A DNA stretch of 64,000 bases from Portibacter marinus (lineage in GTDB: Bacteria; Bacteroidota; Bacteroidia; Chitinophagales; Saprospiraceae): contig NZ_JAJNKB010000002.1 in assembly GCF_021533195.1 (NCBI RefSeq), forward strand, positions 682,001 to 746,000, in the 5' to 3' direction. Below, one piece after another: positions 37,073 to 45,654 of this stretch (position 1 is the first letter of the stretch; each line of letters starts with the position of its first letter). The translations under genes were made by a program, and so were the position numbers. The notes under the pieces were generated by a model. It was not told the origin of the DNA and did not search any database. It saw nothing but the letters and a program-made list of their open reading frames with translations.

Positions 37073-37486
37073 TTACTGCCTTTCGATTCTAAATTGATGA
37101 TTGCGTTTGCCATCTTTGATCACCAGCAGGTAACTACCGACTTCTAATTCATGTGTAGGAATGATCAGGTTACCCATCTGAAAGATTTTCTCAATTTTAA
37201 TTTCCTCTTTTTGGTAATTAAAGAGCTTAATACTCAATGTGTTTTCGCAGTAAATATCCGAGAATTGAAAACTAAAGTGTTGCTTGTTGTTGTCAGCATG
37301 GTCGTTGGCTTTATCTGACGCTGATTTGTATGAAATAGGGTCGTTTGACAAGGGTATGGATGCAAATGCTACCGGAAATTTATTTTCAGATAACATACGA
37401 TCTGGAGAGTCGCTTTGTGCTTCTAGTGACAAAAAATGAAAGAGCAGCACAATGAATATCACTGTAAATTTTATGTATGGTTTCAT
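37073..37486 (-). CDS. Small secreted protein of unknown function
   Basis: A 137-residue protein with a signal peptide (MKPYIKFTVIFIVLLFHFLSLEAQ) and one Cys. The C-terminal ~75 residues have alternating beta-like pattern ending in LEVGSYLLVIKDGKRNHQFRIER, which resembles the end of type IX secretion sorting domains or small beta-sandwich proteins. I do not recognise a specific family. It converges with the P1B ATPase gene (91 bases away) and lies before the TonB receptor, with 128 bases between, so it may have its own promoter. Confidence 0.7.
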   Translation of the reverse strand: MKPYIKFTVIFIVLLFHFLSLEAQSDSPDRMLSENKFPVAFASIPLSNDPISYKSASDKANDHADNNKQHFSFQFSDIYCENTLSIKLFNYQKEEIKIEKIFQMGNLIIPTHELEVGSYLLVIKDGKRNHQFRIERQ

Positions 37487-37614
37487 GGTGATATGTTTTG
37501 GTGTAATCGTCTATAGATTCACTAAAACATTTATTAACAAGGCGTCAAAATTTTAACATTTGTAATGAGCGGTGGTCCTTTTTAAGGCTGATCAAGTGCT
37601 TAGAAATTTTGATA

Positions 37615-39903
37615 TCAAAGCATCAATTTTACTCCGACATACAATGACCTGGGCGCAGATGGACCATACACAAAGTTGCTGTCTCTATTCTTCCCAGTAT
37701 CAAATTGCTCCTGATAACTGTTGAGTACATTTTTCACCCCTCCATATAATTCCATCGAAATATTCTGACTCAATGGGAATAAATAGCCGATTCTGCTACT
37801 GAGATCTGAAAAAGGAGAAGTAGTAAATAGCTCGTCCTTATCCTGATTGGGGGCACCTGCAAAGTGTGGTATGATCATACTGCCGGTGTAGACATAATTG
37901 AGATTAAAGTTGAATTTATTATTGGGTGTAAAGGAAAGATTAGCAAATCCATATTCATCAGGCGTTCTGATAAACGCTCTCAATCCTTCCAATTCATCGA
38001 TGTAGACCACCTCCTGGTCAAATCTGCTGCTCTGTATGGTAAAGCCGGACTCTAGCTGAAGCACTCGATTATAATTGGCGCGAAGTTCTAAAGTCAATCC
38101 CTGAACAGTGGCTCCCTGACCGTTTTCCTTTCTGAATTGCTCTCCAAACTCATCTTCCCCAATGGGCTTTAAGATAAAAGCGTCATCTAATCTGGTATAA
38201 AAGGCCTCCGTTGTAAAACCCGCTATCCAATTCTCCGTCGGCTGGTCATAGTTAACGGATAAATTAAAACTTTCAGATCTTTCTTCTTTCAGTTCCGGAT
38301 CCAATTGAACCCTGGAAACGCCTCCGCCTGCAAATGCGATATGTAGATCCGTGTCAAAGGCCTGAGGTGCCCTAAAACCCGTACCGTAGCCAAGTCTGAC
38401 CTGGCCGAACTGAAGAAACTTATATAAGAGTGAAATTCTTGGGCTGAAGATGAGGGGATCAACCAAATTGTGATGATCCATTCTAACACCGGTCAAGAGA
38501 TTTAAATAGGGTGAAATTTCATAGTCACTTTGAACAAAAATACCGAGATCCCGGGTCACTTGATCTATGAGATATTGATAGGCTGGAATCTCATCATAAG
38601 TATCATCTAAAAGATACTCGGCACCCAGGGTGAAAATATTTGAACCAGCCATGAAATCCTCGAATTCATAATTAAATTGCAACCCACTTTGTAAAGTACT
38701 GGTGTTTGAGATGCCATATGGCGGATTGTCCAGATGCTGTGAAATTTCAGATGGATCATCAGGAAAAATGCCCGTATAGTGATCTCTTGAAGTATTTTGA
38801 AAAGCAGAATATAGAATCAGGGAAGCACGTGAAAAATTGATTTGATAGTCTGCGCTTCCCATCCAGACTCGATGTGTTCTTTCTTCAGATTGCATGGCCA
38901 AATGAGCAGGTAGGTCTGTTATTTCTCCACCATATCGATATTCGTATAACCTGCTTAAGCTGACTTCGATCTTTTGCTGATCTGTCGGCTTGAAAAAAGT
39001 ACTGATGCCAACTGAGCTATTGGTGATTTTAGGTAACTCTGAAAAGCCATCGTTGTTATGGTCATAGATTTCCCTATTACGTTGATTCATAAATAGGGAA
39101 ATACCAGCATTCTTTTTCTTCGTAACCCAATTTCCGTTTCCGTTCAACATCATATCATTGGACTGGCTATTGATTCTTTGATACATAGAATTTAGGGTGA
39201 TTGAATTCTCTTGAGGGATCTTGGTTAGAATATTGACGGTGCCTCCGATTGCACTACTTCCATACAAAGACGACCCGCCTCCTCGGATGACTTCTATTTT
39301 ATCAATCATGTTAACAGGAATCTGCTCTAAACCGTAAAGACCGGTCAGAGGACTAAAAATCGGGCGTCCGTTGATAAGAATTTGAGAATATCCTCCTGCA
39401 AGTCCATTCATTCTTAACTGCGTATAATTACAGGTCTGGCAATCCGTTTCCACGCGCAACCCTGGTTGAAATTTTAAACCTTCGGACAAGTTACATGCTT
39501 GAATATTATCCAGCGTTTTACTATCCACTACATTGACAATCACCGCGGAATTGGTTTGACGTTTGAATGTTTTTGTACCGGTCACCACAATTTCGTCGAA
39601 ATTTAAAGGTTCTCGTTTCAATGTGGTTTGTATGTCAATGTTTTCGCTTCCCAGCTCTATGATTTCTTCATGAGCGATATACCCTAAATAGGATAGTTGT
39701 ATTGAGTATTTACCGTTTTCAAGTTGGTTGAAGACAAATCGACCTTCTTGATCCGTATATGTGATCTTTTTTTCGTTCAAGGATACCGTTGCGAATTCAA
39801 GCGGTTGGTCATCGGAGAGGACTGTCCCTGTAATCGACAGGTCTTGACTGTTGGCCCATCCAATGCTAAGTAATAAGAAAAATGTATATATGAGTCTATG
39901 CAA
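37615..39903 (-). CDS. TonB-dependent outer membrane receptor (probable metal uptake)
   Basis: A 762-residue receptor. After a signal peptide (LIYTFFLLLSIGWANSQ) comes a carboxypeptidase-regulatory-like domain (ITGTVLSDDQPLEFATVSL). The plug follows (EIVVTGTKTFKRQTNSAVIVNVV, INGRPIFSPLTGLYGLEQIP, IEVIRGGGSSLYGSSAIGGTVNI), then a beta-barrel ending in SLYVGVKLML. A CQTCNY pair sits in the plug. The start codon is TTG (39903-39901): an in-frame stop lies 12 bases upstream with no ATG between. It is divergent from a DtxR-family regulator, and a palindrome lies inside its promoter, so it is probably repressed when metal (Fe or Mn) is plentiful. The ligand is inferred. Confidence 0.92.
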   Translation of the reverse strand: MHRLIYTFFLLLSIGWANSQDLSITGTVLSDDQPLEFATVSLNEKKITYTDQEGRFVFNQLENGKYSIQLSYLGYIAHEEIIELGSENIDIQTTLKREPLNFDEIVVTGTKTFKRQTNSAVIVNVVDSKTLDNIQACNLSEGLKFQPGLRVETDCQTCNYTQLRMNGLAGGYSQILINGRPIFSPLTGLYGLEQIPVNMIDKIEVIRGGGSSLYGSSAIGGTVNILTKIPQENSITLNSMYQRINSQSNDMMLNGNGNWVTKKKNAGISLFMNQRNREIYDHNNDGFSELPKITNSSVGISTFFKPTDQQKIEVSLSRLYEYRYGGEITDLPAHLAMQSEERTHRVWMGSADYQINFSRASLILYSAFQNTSRDHYTGIFPDDPSEISQHLDNPPYGISNTSTLQSGLQFNYEFEDFMAGSNIFTLGAEYLLDDTYDEIPAYQYLIDQVTRDLGIFVQSDYEISPYLNLLTGVRMDHHNLVDPLIFSPRISLLYKFLQFGQVRLGYGTGFRAPQAFDTDLHIAFAGGGVSRVQLDPELKEERSESFNLSVNYDQPTENWIAGFTTEAFYTRLDDAFILKPIGEDEFGEQFRKENGQGATVQGLTLELRANYNRVLQLESGFTIQSSRFDQEVVYIDELEGLRAFIRTPDEYGFANLSFTPNNKFNFNLNYVYTGSMIIPHFAGAPNQDKDELFTTSPFSDLSSRIGYLFPLSQNISMELYGGVKNVLNSYQEQFDTGKNRDSNFVYGPSAPRSLYVGVKLML

Positions 39904-39921
39904 AATTTTTATTTAGTACAA

Positions 39922-39953
39922 CAAAAATAAAAAGTTTGGTACTACCAAACAAA
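39922..39953 (-). promoter_or_regulatory. Bacteroidota-type promoter of the TonB receptor gene
   Basis: On the minus strand: TTTG (39953-39950), a 20-base spacer, then TATTTTTG (39929-39922). This fits the Bacteroidota primary-sigma consensus TTTG-N19-21-TAnnTTTG. The start codon lies 19 bases downstream of the -7 element, giving a short leader. The operator palindrome occupies most of the spacer. Confidence 0.8.
39934..39950. promoter_or_regulatory. 17-bp operator palindrome, probable DtxR-family site
   Basis: GTTTGGTACTACCAAAC is a perfect 8-1-8 palindrome located in the spacer of the receptor promoter, an ideal place to block RNA polymerase. The neighbouring divergent gene encodes a DtxR-family repressor. 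The half-site differs from the classical TTAGG form, which is found at the second site 40017-40031. Confidence 0.75.
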
Positions 39954-40000
39954 TTTAAACAGAGTTATTTTATTTATTTTAGTTTCTGTTCAAAACCTCT

Positions 40001-40031
40001 TACTTTTGTTTAGAAATTAGGTGCATCCTAA
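40001..40031 (+). promoter_or_regulatory. -7-like element and DtxR-type repeat before the regulator gene
   Basis: TACTTTTG at 40001-40008 fits the TAnnTTTG -7 element. Nine bases later, at 40017-40031, TTAGG-TGCAT-CCTAA forms a 5-5-5 inverted repeat whose arms are those of classical DtxR/IdeR/MntR boxes. Position just after the expected transcript start suggests autorepression. No good -33 element was found upstream. Confidence 0.6.
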
Positions 40032-40074
40032 CTAGTGGTGAAATCACAATACACTTTAAAATTTACCATCAGCT

Positions 40075-40734
40075 TTGCCTACACAGACGAAAGAGAATTA
40101 TCTAAAAGCGATATACTACCTTCAACAACGTAATAAGACTGCGACCATATCTGAATTGGCGGAAGAGATGCAGGTGAATAAGTCCACGGTCACTGAAATG
40201 ATTAAAAAATTGGCTGACAGAGGATGGGTAGATTATCAAAAATACAAACCTATCAGGCTTTCAGAACTTGGTCAGGTAGAAGCGGCACAAATCATTCGCA
40301 AACATCGATTAACTGAAATGTTTCTGGTCGATATTATGGGTTTCGGCTGGGAAGAGGTGCATGAAATCGCTGAAGAGGTAGAACATTTAAAATCTGAATC
40401 ATTATTTGATCGCATGGATCGGCTACTTGGTTTTCCGGACGCCGATCCTCATGGTTCACCCATTCCTGCAAAAAATGGGGAGCTATACCGAAGACCTTAC
40501 AAAGCATTATCGAATTATAGGGTGGGGGATACTTTGAGACTGAAAGCTGTCATTGACAATACGGACTCCCTACTTGCCATGCTGACAGATAAGCAAATTG
40601 GACTTGGCACCGAGTTCAATATCAAAAAGGTTGAACCATTTGACAAATCAATGGTCGTTGATTACCGGAATTGTGAGGGCATTACTTTGACTCATGAAGT
40701 TTGCCGGAGATTAATGGTAGAGCAGATCAATTGA
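40075..40734 (+). CDS. DtxR-family metal-dependent repressor (MntR/IdeR-like)
   Basis: A 219-residue regulator with three recognisable parts: N-terminal winged helix (ISELAEEMQVNKSTVTEMIKKL), metal-binding and dimerisation domain (HRLTEMFLVDIMGFGWEEVHEIAEEVEHLKS, then FPDADPHGSPIP), and a C-terminal FeoA/SH3-like domain (NYRVGDTLRLKAVIDN). The start is TTG at 40075: the frame has a stop at 40057-40059 and no ATG, GTG or CTG in between, and the TTG gives the family N-terminus (TQTKENYLKAIYYLQ). It probably senses Mn or Fe and represses the divergent TonB receptor gene. Its 3' end overlaps the converging gene by 8 bases. Confidence 0.92.
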   Translation: MPTQTKENYLKAIYYLQQRNKTATISELAEEMQVNKSTVTEMIKKLADRGWVDYQKYKPIRLSELGQVEAAQIIRKHRLTEMFLVDIMGFGWEEVHEIAEEVEHLKSESLFDRMDRLLGFPDADPHGSPIPAKNGELYRRPYKALSNYRVGDTLRLKAVIDNTDSLLAMLTDKQIGLGTEFNIKKVEPFDKSMVVDYRNCEGITLTHEVCRRLMVEQIN

Positions 40735-42874
40735 ACCAATAACTTATTTTCGCGATTAGGCCTCGATCTTTAATGACATAATCATCCTGAAATGTATTTT
40801 GGGTAAATACGATAAAGAAATCAGATCCGGGCGCATAGCGCCATTGAAAGCGAACATTAACATTGAGATTATTGATTTGATTGTTGAACTGTGTGAAGGT
40901 GGATAGAAAGATTTTATCGGTGAAAGTCACATCTATTTTAGGTCCAATTAAGTAAAAGTTTGCATTGTTATAGGGTTGCGGCAAATTGATATCATTATAG
41001 GTCGCTGCTATGCCAATGTAGCCGTAAGGTTGGAATCGATAGGCTGCTTCTGTTGTAATTTCGGATCTGGTACCATTAAAAAAACTTCCATAACCGGCTG
41101 TAACAGAATAGCTTACCAAACTTCTTGGATTCGAAAAGTAGCCTATTCCTGTACCGAAATATTGGTACGAAGTGCCCGCAGGCAAGGGAGTGCCACCAGT
41201 ATTCGTAGGATCAAAGGGGTTTTGGAGCCGGATAAAAACTTCTGAAATATTAAAGGAGAGTGTACTGCGGTCTGCCCAGGTAAATTGATAGCTGATTCCC
41301 GAAGTTCGGTCCAGCAATTGATAAGAAGTATCAAAAAAGTTGATTGAACCGATATTGATGCCATGGCTGACCAAACTTGAGTTGGTGGGGAAAAACCGAT
41401 ATTGAAATTCCGGAACCAATCTGAAAACACCTGTTCTTCTGACAAATCCTACTTTTGCGCTATATCCTTCGCCGATAAAAGAGTGGGCCAATGCGAACGC
41501 CAGCTTCGGGGTACTGTACAAAACGCTGCCAGAGGCAGTGAATGCGCTTGCCTGCATGTTTTGATAAAGAGACTGATGAAAGAATATTTTACTGGTCCAT
41601 TTACTGTCAGCTGAAGATAAATTGAGGTCAAATCCAGTTACGCTGTTGTACTTACTTTGGTCACCTTGCGCATTGAAATTGTATTCATTGACCACAAAAA
41701 AGGAGGCGTTGGACCTGGTTGAGAATTGCTGTTGGAATACACCTACTGTATAATTGCTTGCATCTTTGAGCTCATTAGAACCTGTCTGGATATTCATTAG
41801 ACCTATCCTAGCCTTATTGCCAAGTTTGCCACTTAATCTGGCACCCCCCAACACAGGATTGGTAAGACCAATGCGTCGGCTGAAAAAAGGCCTGTTACCA
41901 TTAGCGCCAAGGCTGGCAAATAGATCACTGTTTTCAAGAAAGAACTGTCTTCTTTCCGGGAAGAAAAGCTCGAATCGATCTAAATTGATTTGCTGGACAT
42001 CAACTTCTACCTGTGAAAAGTCGGGATTGAGTGTCAGGTCCAGGTTAAGCGAGGAAGAAAGTGTCACTTTGGCATCCAGTCCAGCTTTAAATTTATAGTC
42101 GAGGTTCTTGCCTTCAGAAAAATCCTGGTTGCCTTGTGTAAATAGATATGGAATAGCAGCATAATTTACTTTTCTCGAAGGCAAAGGGTCATCCCATTTC
42201 AAAGTCCCTGTAAAAGCTAGATTCGCGGTTTGAAATTGCCTGGGAACCGGTGCCCAGGCAGATTTTTGTCCCGTTTTCAGGTCTAGCCTGGAGAAATTGA
42301 TGCCCCATTCTGTCTGACCTTCCTTGTATCGAATACTCTTATAAGGAATTTCAAATTCAGCCGTCCAACGATCGCTGTAGTTTTGCACCGCAGATTTCCA
42401 TTTCGTATCCCAATTCAAAGAAACAAAACCACCATCTGCCTGGATTCCTTCCCACTGTGCACCCACAGCTGAAATGCCAAAAGCGAAACCGTTGGTCTGA
42501 TCATTATAAGTATCGATAAAAACAATGAAGTTATCATTTCGACCAAACGCAAAGTCCCGTCTGAGTGATTCGACCGGTCGTTTGCCGGGAATGGTGTCGA
42601 AACAAGTGATGGCCACGTAAAAATGGTCTTTATTTCTAACCATCATCACTTCAGAGGGAGAGATGGGATAACCTTCATCTATAGGTGTGACTTTATGGAA
42701 AGGAGTTGTTTTCTCGGCAGTTTGCCAGGGCAGGTCATCGAGAACGCCGTCAACCACTATTTTTTGGTCAATGGATTTCATAGTCAATTGATAATCAGTT
42801 CTATTGATCGGAGTTTGTTGAGCTATTAAATCGATGGAGAATAGCAGCAATGTAAGCAGCAGCAGTTTGTACAT
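40727..42874 (-). CDS. CBM9-like / DUF5916 outer membrane-associated protein
   Basis: The ATG at 42874 gives 715 residues; the TTG one codon upstream is unlikely. After a signal peptide (MYKLLLLTLLLFSIDLIAQ) comes a family 9 carbohydrate-binding-like domain (IVVDGVLDDLPWQTAEKTTPF, FYVAITCFD, FIDTYNDQTNGFAFGISAVGAQ). A long DUF5916 region follows with beta-barrel-like strands alternating aromatic and polar residues (LNPDFSQVEVDVQQINLDRFELFFPERRQFFLEN) and an aromatic C-terminus (ISYWFN). It is a common Bacteroidota outer membrane protein of unknown substrate. It overlaps the 3' end of the DtxR gene by 8 bases. Confidence 0.9.
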   Translation of the reverse strand: MYKLLLLTLLLFSIDLIAQQTPINRTDYQLTMKSIDQKIVVDGVLDDLPWQTAEKTTPFHKVTPIDEGYPISPSEVMMVRNKDHFYVAITCFDTIPGKRPVESLRRDFAFGRNDNFIVFIDTYNDQTNGFAFGISAVGAQWEGIQADGGFVSLNWDTKWKSAVQNYSDRWTAEFEIPYKSIRYKEGQTEWGINFSRLDLKTGQKSAWAPVPRQFQTANLAFTGTLKWDDPLPSRKVNYAAIPYLFTQGNQDFSEGKNLDYKFKAGLDAKVTLSSSLNLDLTLNPDFSQVEVDVQQINLDRFELFFPERRQFFLENSDLFASLGANGNRPFFSRRIGLTNPVLGGARLSGKLGNKARIGLMNIQTGSNELKDASNYTVGVFQQQFSTRSNASFFVVNEYNFNAQGDQSKYNSVTGFDLNLSSADSKWTSKIFFHQSLYQNMQASAFTASGSVLYSTPKLAFALAHSFIGEGYSAKVGFVRRTGVFRLVPEFQYRFFPTNSSLVSHGINIGSINFFDTSYQLLDRTSGISYQFTWADRSTLSFNISEVFIRLQNPFDPTNTGGTPLPAGTSYQYFGTGIGYFSNPRSLVSYSVTAGYGSFFNGTRSEITTEAAYRFQPYGYIGIAATYNDINLPQPYNNANFYLIGPKIDVTFTDKIFLSTFTQFNNQINNLNVNVRFQWRYAPGSDFFIVFTQNTFQDDYVIKDRGLIAKISYWFN

Positions 42875-42930
42875 CAAATAAATATACTGAAATTATGAAA
42901 AGGTGTACGGAAAGGGAGTTTTTGGAAGAA

Positions 42931-42959
42931 AGAGGCTACCCAAAGGTTAGGCAGCCTCT
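42931..42959 (-). terminator. Probable terminator of the GlsB-like gene
   Basis: Arms AGAGGCT (42931-42937) and AGCCTCT (42953-42959) form a 7-bp perfect outer stem, with a partly paired interior (ACC / GGT). On the minus strand it is followed by TTTCTTCC, a weak T-rich run. It lies 8 bases after the GlsB-like stop codon. Confidence 0.5.
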
Positions 42960-42967
42960 CTTAGAGA

Positions 42968-43231
42968 TTATACTCTTCGAACTAAGCGTAATAGCAATAG
43001 CAATATTACTGCACCGAGCATCGCTGTAATGATGCTGGCAAAAGTCAGTCCGCCCACTGCAGCACCTGCAACTCCTAGTTCTCCAGCCAACCAGCCGCCA
43101 AGAAATGCTCCAACGATTCCGACGGCGATATTACCTAATAAACCCAATCCAAATCCTCTCACGATTACTCCGGCAAGCCATCCGGCAATAGCTCCCAAAA
43201 CGATCCAAACTAAAATGCTTTCGATACTCAT
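42968..43231 (-). CDS. GlsB/YeaQ/YmgE family small membrane protein
   Basis: An 87-residue, very hydrophobic, glycine-rich protein with three helices. It has the family pattern IVLGAIAGWLAGVIVRGFGLGLLGNIAVGIVGAFLGGWLAGELG. The family (transglycosylase-associated, stress-response) has no established enzymatic function and is commonly induced by stress. It is a monocistronic gene with a probable terminator. Confidence 0.93.
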   Translation of the reverse strand: MSIESILVWIVLGAIAGWLAGVIVRGFGLGLLGNIAVGIVGAFLGGWLAGELGVAGAAVGGLTFASIITAMLGAVILLLLLRLVRRV

Positions 43232-43452
43232 GATTAAAGTTTTAAAGATTGATTAATGATTTGTAATGTATTAAAGTTACTTAATCAAATGATATAATCA
43301 AATCCATCCACTTCGCCTGGGTTTTATTACATTTTATTCATTATGAAACGATGAACTAGTGTTTTGAAGAGCGTCAATTGATGGAGGATTAACTGTCGTT
43401 GATCCTTGGTGCTCCGAGGTCAGAATCAAAAGCCTACATGCTACCGCATGTA

Positions 43453-43515
43453 CTTTTGTGTTTTAGTACGAAAGCTTTAGAGCAAGCTCTACGGCATTGT
43501 ACTAAAACACAAAAG
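43453..43515. repeat. Nested inverted repeat, 17-bp perfect arms
   Basis: CTTTTGTGTTTTAGTAC (43453-43469) and GTACTAAAACACAAAAG (43499-43515) are perfect inverted repeats. The 29-base interior itself contains TAGAGC-AA-GCTCTA (43478-43491). The whole can fold into a long stem with an inner hairpin in either strand. It overlaps slightly with the tRNA terminator hairpin on its right. Confidence 0.85.
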
Positions 43516-43539
43516 CCGGACACTAACGTGTCCAGCTTT
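43511..43539 (-). terminator. Probable terminator of tRNA-Arg(TCT)
   Basis: On the minus strand, 12 bases after the tRNA end: AAAGC-T-GGACAC, loop GTTA, GTGTCC-G-GCTTTT. The stem is 11 bp with one mismatch and ends in TTTTGTGTTTT. Confidence 0.65.
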
Positions 43540-43550
43540 CGATTTTCTAG

Positions 43551-43624
43551 TGATTCCGACAGGATTCGAACCTGTGGCCTGCTGATTAGAAGTCAGCTGC
43601 TCTATCCAGCTGAGCTACGGAACC
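43551..43624 (-). tRNA. tRNA-Arg (anticodon TCT)
   Basis: A 74-base cloverleaf on the minus strand. Acceptor arms GGTTCCG / CGGAATC pair with one G-T; discriminator A. D arm GCTC-AGCTGGATA-GAGC. Anticodon arm GCTGA-CTTCTAA-TCAGC with anticodon TCT, reading AGA. T arm ACAGG-TTCGAAT-CCTGT. The CCA is not encoded. Confidence 0.96.
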
Positions 43625-43889
43625 ATCTAAGCGGGTGCAAATTTACAATTTTCGTCTGATTTATACATGATCGATTGCAAATTTTTGCCCAAAATTTATC
43701 CAATAATATAAATAGATGTTGTGAATTACTATTTTCAGAATTGATTATCAATGATTTATACTTTTATCAGAAAATATGATAACTAAAATCTACTACATAT
43801 TTACCTATATAATAATTGAGTTTTGATAAACAATACAGCGAAGTGTGTGAATTGGCAGTATATTAAAATATAAAACCCCTAAAGAATCA

Positions 43890-44192
43890 TCACGCAGCCT
43901 TTGCATACTTCACGACCACGGAAATCATCTTGGTCTTCACCTTCTTCAATGCTTTCTTGAGCGCCTTGCTGGCCTTCTTACTAATGCTATTCTTAATAAT
44001 CCTTTTTTCCTTTCTCCCGGGAATCAGATAAGTGACTTCAGTAATACATTTCACCTTTTCCGCTTCTTCCGTAAAGAAAATGGATACAGAAGTGATGTGA
44101 CTGTCAAACCGGGAGAGCTTGTCCACCGATTTATGAACCTTTAATTTTTCTGGACCTGACAGCGTAAAGCTGCTCGAAATATGCTTTTCCAT
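43890..44192 (-). CDS. HPF/RaiA-like ribosome-associated protein
   Basis: A 100-residue protein with a beta-alpha-beta-beta-beta-alpha pattern resembling the ribosome hibernation factor / sigma-54 modulation family. Segments are ISSSFTLSGPEKLKVHKSVDKLSRFDSHITSVSIFF, then VKCITEVTYLIPGRKEKRIIKNSI, and a basic C-terminal helix (KASKALKKALKKVKTKM). The strong positive charge fits rRNA binding. It would inactivate ribosomes in stress or stationary phase. The family call is from pattern, not strong motifs. It is divergent from ubiE. Confidence 0.65.
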   Translation of the reverse strand: MEKHISSSFTLSGPEKLKVHKSVDKLSRFDSHITSVSIFFTEEAEKVKCITEVTYLIPGRKEKRIIKNSISKKASKALKKALKKVKTKMISVVVKYAKAA

Positions 44193-44336
44193 CTTTAATA
44201 ATTGAAGAGTGAATTGGTGTCAATTTAAAAACTGCCTCTCTCAGCGATGTGTTCGCTCCCTAATAGAAATTAATGCAGAAATTCTGAACCATGTCGTTGT
44301 TGAGCAGTTTGCTATATTGCAAACTCAATCTAAAAA

Positions 44337-45065
44337 ATGTCGAAAAGTATTAAACCATATAAAGATTCTGAGGCTGGCAAAAAGGAACAGGTCACTGAAA
44401 TGTTTGACAATATTTCAGGTAATTACGATGTCATGAACAGAATCATCACCTTTGGTATGGATAAAGGGTGGAGGAGAAAGGTGAAACAACTCATGACGGA
44501 AGAGGGAATTGAAATAGTGCTTGATGTGGCCACCGGTACCGGAGATATGGTTTTTATGTATGCGGAGTCAGACATCGATCAAATCATCGGTTTGGATATT
44601 TCTAATGGCATGCTGGATATCGCGAGAAAACGCTCGAGTAAATACAAATTAAGCGATCGCGTTCAGTTTCAAAATGGTGATGCAGAAAAACTGCCCTTTG
44701 AAGAGGCTTCTTTCGATGCGGTTTCGGTATCTTATGGAATCAGAAACTTTGAGGACTTAGAACTGGGCCTGGGAGAAATCTTAAGAGTTTTAAAACCTGG
44801 CGGCCGATTAGTAGTATTAGAAACTTCCGTCCCTAAATCCGCTCTGATGAGATTTGGCTACGGTTTACATACCAAACTTTTTATCCCATTGGTAGGTAGA
44901 CTTTTCTCAAAAGATAAAAATGCCTATTCTTATTTGTCCAATTCTGCCCATGTCTTCCCCTACGGTGAAGAACTGAAAGCCATCATGCTGAAGGTGGGAT
45001 ATCAATCGGTAGAAATTATGCCTCAAGCTGGTGGCATCAGTACCATTTATAAAGCATTGAAATAA
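44337..45065 (+). CDS. ubiE: Demethylmenaquinone methyltransferase
   Basis: A 242-residue UbiE/MenG methyltransferase. Family signatures are MFDNISGNYDVMNRIITFGMDKGWRR (near the N-terminus), motif I VLDVATGTGDMVF, and SVSYGIRNFEDLELGLGEILRVLKPGGRLVVLE. It methylates demethylmenaquinone to menaquinone, the quinone expected to feed the alternative complex III in the first part of this window. Its last 19 bases overlap the converging folate gene. Confidence 0.96.
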   Translation: MSKSIKPYKDSEAGKKEQVTEMFDNISGNYDVMNRIITFGMDKGWRRKVKQLMTEEGIEIVLDVATGTGDMVFMYAESDIDQIIGLDISNGMLDIARKRSSKYKLSDRVQFQNGDAEKLPFEEASFDAVSVSYGIRNFEDLELGLGEILRVLKPGGRLVVLETSVPKSALMRFGYGLHTKLFIPLVGRLFSKDKNAYSYLSNSAHVFPYGEELKAIMLKVGYQSVEIMPQAGGISTIYKALK

Positions 45066-45607
45066 ATGATCTGGTCCAGTTGGACATCATGAGCCTCTTT
45101 AGGTAAGTTTCTAACCATTTGAAAAGGGTAGGCCAGACCAATTTTCATTGCATCTTCGAATTTAAGGAGGAATCGATCATAAAAACCTCCACCATAACCC
45201 ATTCGGTAATTATCATTGTCAAATGCGACACCTGGAACAATCATCAATTCAGGTTCTCCTTCAAAAATTTGACCTGAATTAGGAATCTTCGTGCCTTTAA
45301 AACTCTGTTTTAGCTCAGATATATCCTTCAGGATGACCATATCCATTTCACGATCTGCAATGACTCTGGGGCATACTACCTCCTTACCTTTATCTAAAGC
45401 ATATTGCAGGAAGGGAAGTATATCTATTTCGGACCCAATAGGTAAGTAAGAATGAATGACTGATGGTCGATTTGTATCACAAATTGCTACCAATTGATTG
45501 CATATGGCCTGGTCATATTTTATTTTAACATCTCGATCTATCTCACTTCTTCTTTGGAGCATTTCTCTCCTTAGTCTTTCTTTACGGCGCTTCATGGATA
45601 TAGACAT
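45047..45607 (-). CDS. 5-formyltetrahydrofolate cyclo-ligase
   Basis: A 186-residue MTHFS-family enzyme. The N-terminal basic helix is MKRRKERLRREMLQRR, the substrate/ATP-binding part SYLPIGSEIDILPFLQYAL, and the diagnostic MGYGGGFYDRFL is near residue 140. It converts 5-formyl-THF to 5,10-methenyl-THF using ATP. Starts at residue 1 or Met5 are both possible. It overlaps ubiE tail-to-tail by 19 bases. Confidence 0.94.
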   Translation of the reverse strand: MSISMKRRKERLRREMLQRRSEIDRDVKIKYDQAICNQLVAICDTNRPSVIHSYLPIGSEIDILPFLQYALDKGKEVVCPRVIADREMDMVILKDISELKQSFKGTKIPNSGQIFEGEPELMIVPGVAFDNDNYRMGYGGGFYDRFLLKFEDAMKIGLAYPFQMVRNLPKEAHDVQLDQIIYFNAL

Positions 45608-45654
45608 CTTGTCATGTTCTTAATCATCATTATCGAACATCTTTCCATCCGATG

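Larger units (their letters stand above)
43232..43550. other. Intergenic region with a run of hairpins beside tRNA-Arg
   Basis: Three consecutive inverted repeats fill the right half: TACATGC/GCATGTA (43435-43452), a 17-bp perfect repeat (43453-43515) and a GGACAC/GTGTCC hairpin (43512-43539). The third acts as a likely terminator for the tRNA; the others have no evident role. The left half (43232-43430) shows nothing clear beyond AT-rich sequence. Confidence 0.6.

Noticed and set aside
43399-43659. 86-codon open frame on the plus strand
   Set aside because: It runs through the hairpin cluster and antisense to the tRNA-Arg gene; the predicted protein has no family features.
44209-44436. 75-codon open frame upstream of ubiE
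   Set aside because: It overlaps the start of ubiE in another frame and has no family signature.
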